NCBI RefSeq assembly: GCF_019457635.1
Contig: NZ_CP080412.1
Coordinates: forward strand, 4,092,001 to 4,156,000
Direction: 5' to 3'
From: Shewanella mangrovisoli
GTDB taxonomy: Bacteria; Pseudomonadota; Gammaproteobacteria; Enterobacterales; Shewanellaceae
DNA length: 64,000 nucleotides
Under the pieces are notes generated by a model that saw nothing but the letters and a program-made list of their open reading frames with translations, made no database searches and had not been told where the DNA came from. Both the position numbers and the translations under genes were made by a program. This document shows positions 61,497-64,000 of the stretch, in pieces (position 1 is the stretch's first letter; every line of letters starts with the position of its first letter).

Positions 61497-62123
61497 TTAT
61501 TTCAAATTCGCAAAGTAGTTCGCTAAGGCATCCACCTCGGCGGCGGTCAGCTTGTTAGCCACATTGGCCATCATGCCGTCCACATCTCCCTTACGAGTGC
61601 CCGCTTGCCACGCCAAGAGCTGCGTCTTGATATAACTGGCCTGTTGACCCGCTAAACGAGGGAACAGGCCACCACCTAAACCCGAGGGGCCATGGCAAGT
61701 CACGCAGGCAGGTAAGCCGCGAGACCAATCGCCTTGATAGGCTAAGCGCGCGGTATCGTCGCTAAAGGTCACCTGCTCACCACGGATCACGGGCTTGACC
61801 TCAGTCTTAGGTGATTTGGCGGAGAAGTAACTGGCCACCTGCTCGATGCCATCACCTTGCAGTGTCATCGCCATTGGCATCATGGTAGCGTTTTGGCGCA
61901 CACCGGCCTGAAAATGTTGTAATTGGGTGCTGATATATTCTTTCGAAAGTCCAGCGAGACGGGGGCCGAGGGGTTCAATGCCCTCGCCTTCGGCGCCGTG
62001 ACAGGTCACGCAGAGTTGTCCCGCTGGCGGGACTGGGGTTGGATTGGCTATGGCTACAGAGGTCAAGGCACAGCCGTAGATCAGCGCGATGCCTTTGGCT
62101 AATGTTCTAATTTTAATATTCAT
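61497..62123 (-). CDS. tsdB: Diheme cytochrome c4-type electron carrier, TsdB-like
   Basis: 208 residues. Signal peptide (about 1-26, ending AIA). Two haem-c motifs CVTCH at 38-42 and 140-144 lie in two similar halves, each with an M/MP segment for the second ligand, so a cytochrome c4-type protein. Genes of this kind stand next to tsdA and act as its electron partner (TsdB). It is the first gene of a two-gene operon ending at the terminator near 60340. Good ribosome site AAGGA. Confidence 0.82.
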   Translation of the reverse strand: MNIKIRTLAKGIALIYGCALTSVAIANPTPVPPAGQLCVTCHGAEGEGIEPLGPRLAGLSKEYISTQLQHFQAGVRQNATMMPMAMTLQGDGIEQVASYFSAKSPKTEVKPVIRGEQVTFSDDTARLAYQGDWSRGLPACVTCHGPSGLGGGLFPRLAGQQASYIKTQLLAWQAGTRKGDVDGMMANVANKLTAAEVDALANYFANLK

Positions 62124-62311
62124 TTTCTATCCTTGAACATACCTTGAGTAGAACTTAAACGGCTCAAGTGCATAGCCAAGTCCTAAAGCTAGGTCGTTAA
62201 AAAGAGATAATTGAGTTTTGCGTTCACACGTTTAGCCCACACTAAACGAGTTTGTACCTTACTCCTCGAATCTCCACTGAACAAGTATTAAAAGAATCTA
62301 ATATTAAGTTA

Positions 62312-63340
62312 TTAATAACCAAATCGAGTCGCTTCAAAGCTATTCAATAACTTATGAAGCAGATAACAGAGGAATAACGTCGCAACAATCGCCACAAAAA
62401 TACTGCTCACCCGGTACAGCGCACTAAAAATCAGGTCGTTGCCAGGGGTTAAGTATTGGCCAAACAAAATCCCTAGGGTGGTCATGGCACCAAACCCCAC
62501 ACCAGAACCACTCGCCTCTTTCACATGGGCCTGAGCAAACAACATAAGCCCAATCCACAGCAGCGGCACAATCAGGATCAGCAATCCAGACCAATCGTAG
62601 AGAAAGAGTTGCACCATTACCCCAAACGACACCCCAAGTAGAGTGCCCAACGCGCGTTTGCGGGCATAATCTAGCGCCCCGTTCCAATGCATAGGGAACA
62701 GGAGTAACAAGGTGGTCGCCTGCGCCGACATAGAATCACGCAAATCGAAAATCTGAAACACTAAGAAAGAGAGCGTGGCAATGCTGGCACCGAGTAAAGC
62801 CTCGTGGCGCATACGGTGCGGCGCCTTAGGGCCGGGTTTGTAGGCTGGACGAGGCTCGACATCCGGCCAGAGTGCCGTCATCAGATAGGCGATAACCACA
62901 GACAATCCCGTCGCCCAGAAATTACTGAAGATTAAGTCATTGAGATCTGTGCCCGGATAGCTGGCAAAGTGCAGCATAATGCTTAAACTCAGCACGCCAT
63001 TGGCGCCAAACAGAAATAGGCTACCGCGGGACATAGCCGCAAAACGATATAAAAACAGTAAAAAGACAATCGGCGTCATCAATCCGGGGTGGCTACCGAA
63101 GAAACCTCCGAGCAGACCGACTTCAAGCCCCGCCATGGCCGATGAGGCCAGTAACTGCCGCATCGCATGGCCACTCATCACAGGGACGAGTCCCAGCAAT
63201 AACATTGGGGTTACCGTAAAAAACACCCCATTACTCCACCCAAAGAGCTTACACAGGGTAAAGCCAATGGTGCCACCAGTGGCAATGCGCAAACACTGAC
63301 GTAAATCATTGGTAGTTAAAGGGTTGTGGCGTAACAACAT
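62312..63340 (-). CDS. DUF2955 / FUSC-like inner-membrane transporter
   Basis: 342 residues in two similar membrane halves: an N-terminal set of hydrophobic helices (NGVFFTVTPMLLLGLVPVMS, LFLFGANGVLSLSIMLHF), a basic linker rich in Pro and Lys (PAYKPGPKAPHRMRHE) at ~165-180, then helices to residue ~335 (ALGTLLGVSFGVMVQLFL). This is the DUF2955/aromatic-acid-exporter-like group. Its start is 16 bases after the HlyD-type gene, so the two should form an export pair. Substrate unknown. Confidence 0.85.
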   Translation of the reverse strand: MLLRHNPLTTNDLRQCLRIATGGTIGFTLCKLFGWSNGVFFTVTPMLLLGLVPVMSGHAMRQLLASSAMAGLEVGLLGGFFGSHPGLMTPIVFLLFLYRFAAMSRGSLFLFGANGVLSLSIMLHFASYPGTDLNDLIFSNFWATGLSVVIAYLMTALWPDVEPRPAYKPGPKAPHRMRHEALLGASIATLSFLVFQIFDLRDSMSAQATTLLLLFPMHWNGALDYARKRALGTLLGVSFGVMVQLFLYDWSGLLILIVPLLWIGLMLFAQAHVKEASGSGVGFGAMTTLGILFGQYLTPGNDLIFSALYRVSSIFVAIVATLFLCYLLHKLLNSFEATRFGY

Positions 63341-63356
63341 GCGAATGGCCTTGAGA

Positions 63357-64000
63357 TTAATAGATGTAATGGAGCAGGCTAATGACCTTAATCTGCACCT
63401 TGGCTAGCAGGCTAAACAGCGTATTGTCAGGCAGCAATTGCACAGTGGCACGCGCACCTGCTGGCAGGTTGTTCATCGCATTGTCGTCTAATACTAAATG
63501 CAGTCTTAGGCGCTGCGCATCACGCACCCAGCGGTCCGACTCCTGCGGCGCCGCTAAACGGCCATTAGCATCAAACTGCCCCGCACTCACACCGGCATCC
63601 ACACTGCTCACTTGGGCGCGATATAAACGGCCAGGCTCGCCATCGAAGGCGATTAATGCAGGGTAAGATGCGTTAACACCACGTAAGGTCTTTTCACGAA
63701 AGTCGGCAATAATATCTAATTTATCAGAGACTAAGGCGAGTAGCGGCTGGCCCACAGCGGCAAAACTACCCACTTCGAGTTGCAGGTTGGTCACCACCCC
63801 ATCTTGGTCGGCACGAATTTGGGTGTAAGACAGGTTCAGCTCGGCTTGCTCTAAGGCATTTTTCGCTTGCCGCACTCTGAGGTTTTCTTCGCCATAGAGG
63901 CCACGGCTCACTTTGAGTTTATCGAGGCGAGCATTAGCGGCTAACAGATTCGCCTCGGCAGCATCCGCATCGCTATCGGCCTGATCCCGTTGCTGCTGCG
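63357..64000 (-). CDS. HlyD/EmrA-type membrane fusion protein (5' end outside window)
   Basis: The minus-strand frame is open from the window edge to the stop at 63357, about 214 residues; the N-terminus with the membrane anchor lies beyond. Seen: the end of a helical hairpin (ADSDADAAEANLLAANARLDK), the second half-lipoyl motif YTQIRADQDGVVTNLQLEVG and a beta-barrel domain (LDIIADFREKTLRGVNASYP). It links the DUF2955 transporter encoded next to it to the periplasm, in the way EmrA or AaeA do. Confidence 0.88.
   Translation of the reverse strand, partial: QQQRDQADSDADAAEANLLAANARLDKLKVSRGLYGEENLRVRQAKNALEQAELNLSYTQIRADQDGVVTNLQLEVGSFAAVGQPLLALVSDKLDIIADFREKTLRGVNASYPALIAFDGEPGRLYRAQVSSVDAGVSAGQFDANGRLAAPQESDRWVRDAQRLRLHLVLDDNAMNNLPAGARATVQLLPDNTLFSLLAKVQIKVISLLHYIY

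Noticed and set aside
1..64000. CRISPR arrays, prophage, complete insertion sequences, rRNA or tRNA genes
   Set aside because: No regularly spaced direct repeats, transposase, integrase or phage structural genes, and no tRNA or rRNA sequence was recognised.

Overview
The window is chromosomal DNA of a gammaproteobacterium, most probably Shewanella. This is an inference from gene content and arrangement: fxsA/cutA-dsbD near groESL, ssb next to a YajR-type carrier and uvrA, mdtL-yidZ, a TsdB-TsdA type cytochrome pair, and many LysR regulators paired with efflux systems. No rRNA, tRNA, CRISPR array, phage or complete insertion sequence was seen. Most genes are intact, closely packed, and separated by clear hairpin terminators.

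Layout. 1-6044 (minus): a serine-type arylsulfatase, its anaerobic radical-SAM maturase, then MoxR, DUF58, DUF4381 and BatA-like VWA genes, chained by small overlaps; a divergent LysR gene (6186) probably controls the sulfatase. 7377-8663: an exported protein of unknown function, followed by a palindrome-rich spacer. 9229-11214 (minus): groES-groEL with a recognisable sigma-32 promoter. 11442-18091: a MATE carrier, a LysR regulator and a two-gene RND efflux system. 18269-19447: a charged exported protein and FxsA. 19671-21832: cutA-dsbD. 21985-26258: a KefB/KefC-like antiporter, a galactokinase homologue with a damaged active site, and an intact aldose 1-epimerase. 26368-31499: an acidic small protein, a quinone-oxidoreductase-like enzyme, a Sel1/TPR-type exported protein and a leucine-rich-repeat protein kinase. 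31656-40154: MltD, a DUF4397 lipoprotein, yidZ-mdtL and an M16 peptidase. 40359-46472: an Imm11-like (DUF1629) protein, ssb, a YajR-type carrier and uvrA. 46582-50866: a small membrane protein, an M28 peptidase, DeaD and two small membrane proteins, one of only 51 residues. 50934-58680: an AraJ/YdhP-type exporter with LysR and dkgB, a HAD phosphatase, an EamA transporter, a hydratase, a TonB-domain protein and a CWC protein.

58681-60430 looks different. It is visibly A+T-richer, holds two small unknown genes and a degenerate attC-like site, and has strongly palindromic non-coding DNA; I read it as a small island of acquired DNA. 60431-64000 (minus): a thiosulfate dehydrogenase/tetrathionate reductase pair (TsdB-TsdA) and a DUF2955 plus HlyD-type export pair cut by the window edge.

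The most unusual points are the galactokinase that lacks the GHMP motif III, the attC-like fossil with its cassette-like gene, the LRR-kinase, the fusion of a sulfatase/maturase unit to a MoxR/VWA operon, and several unexplained palindromic elements.
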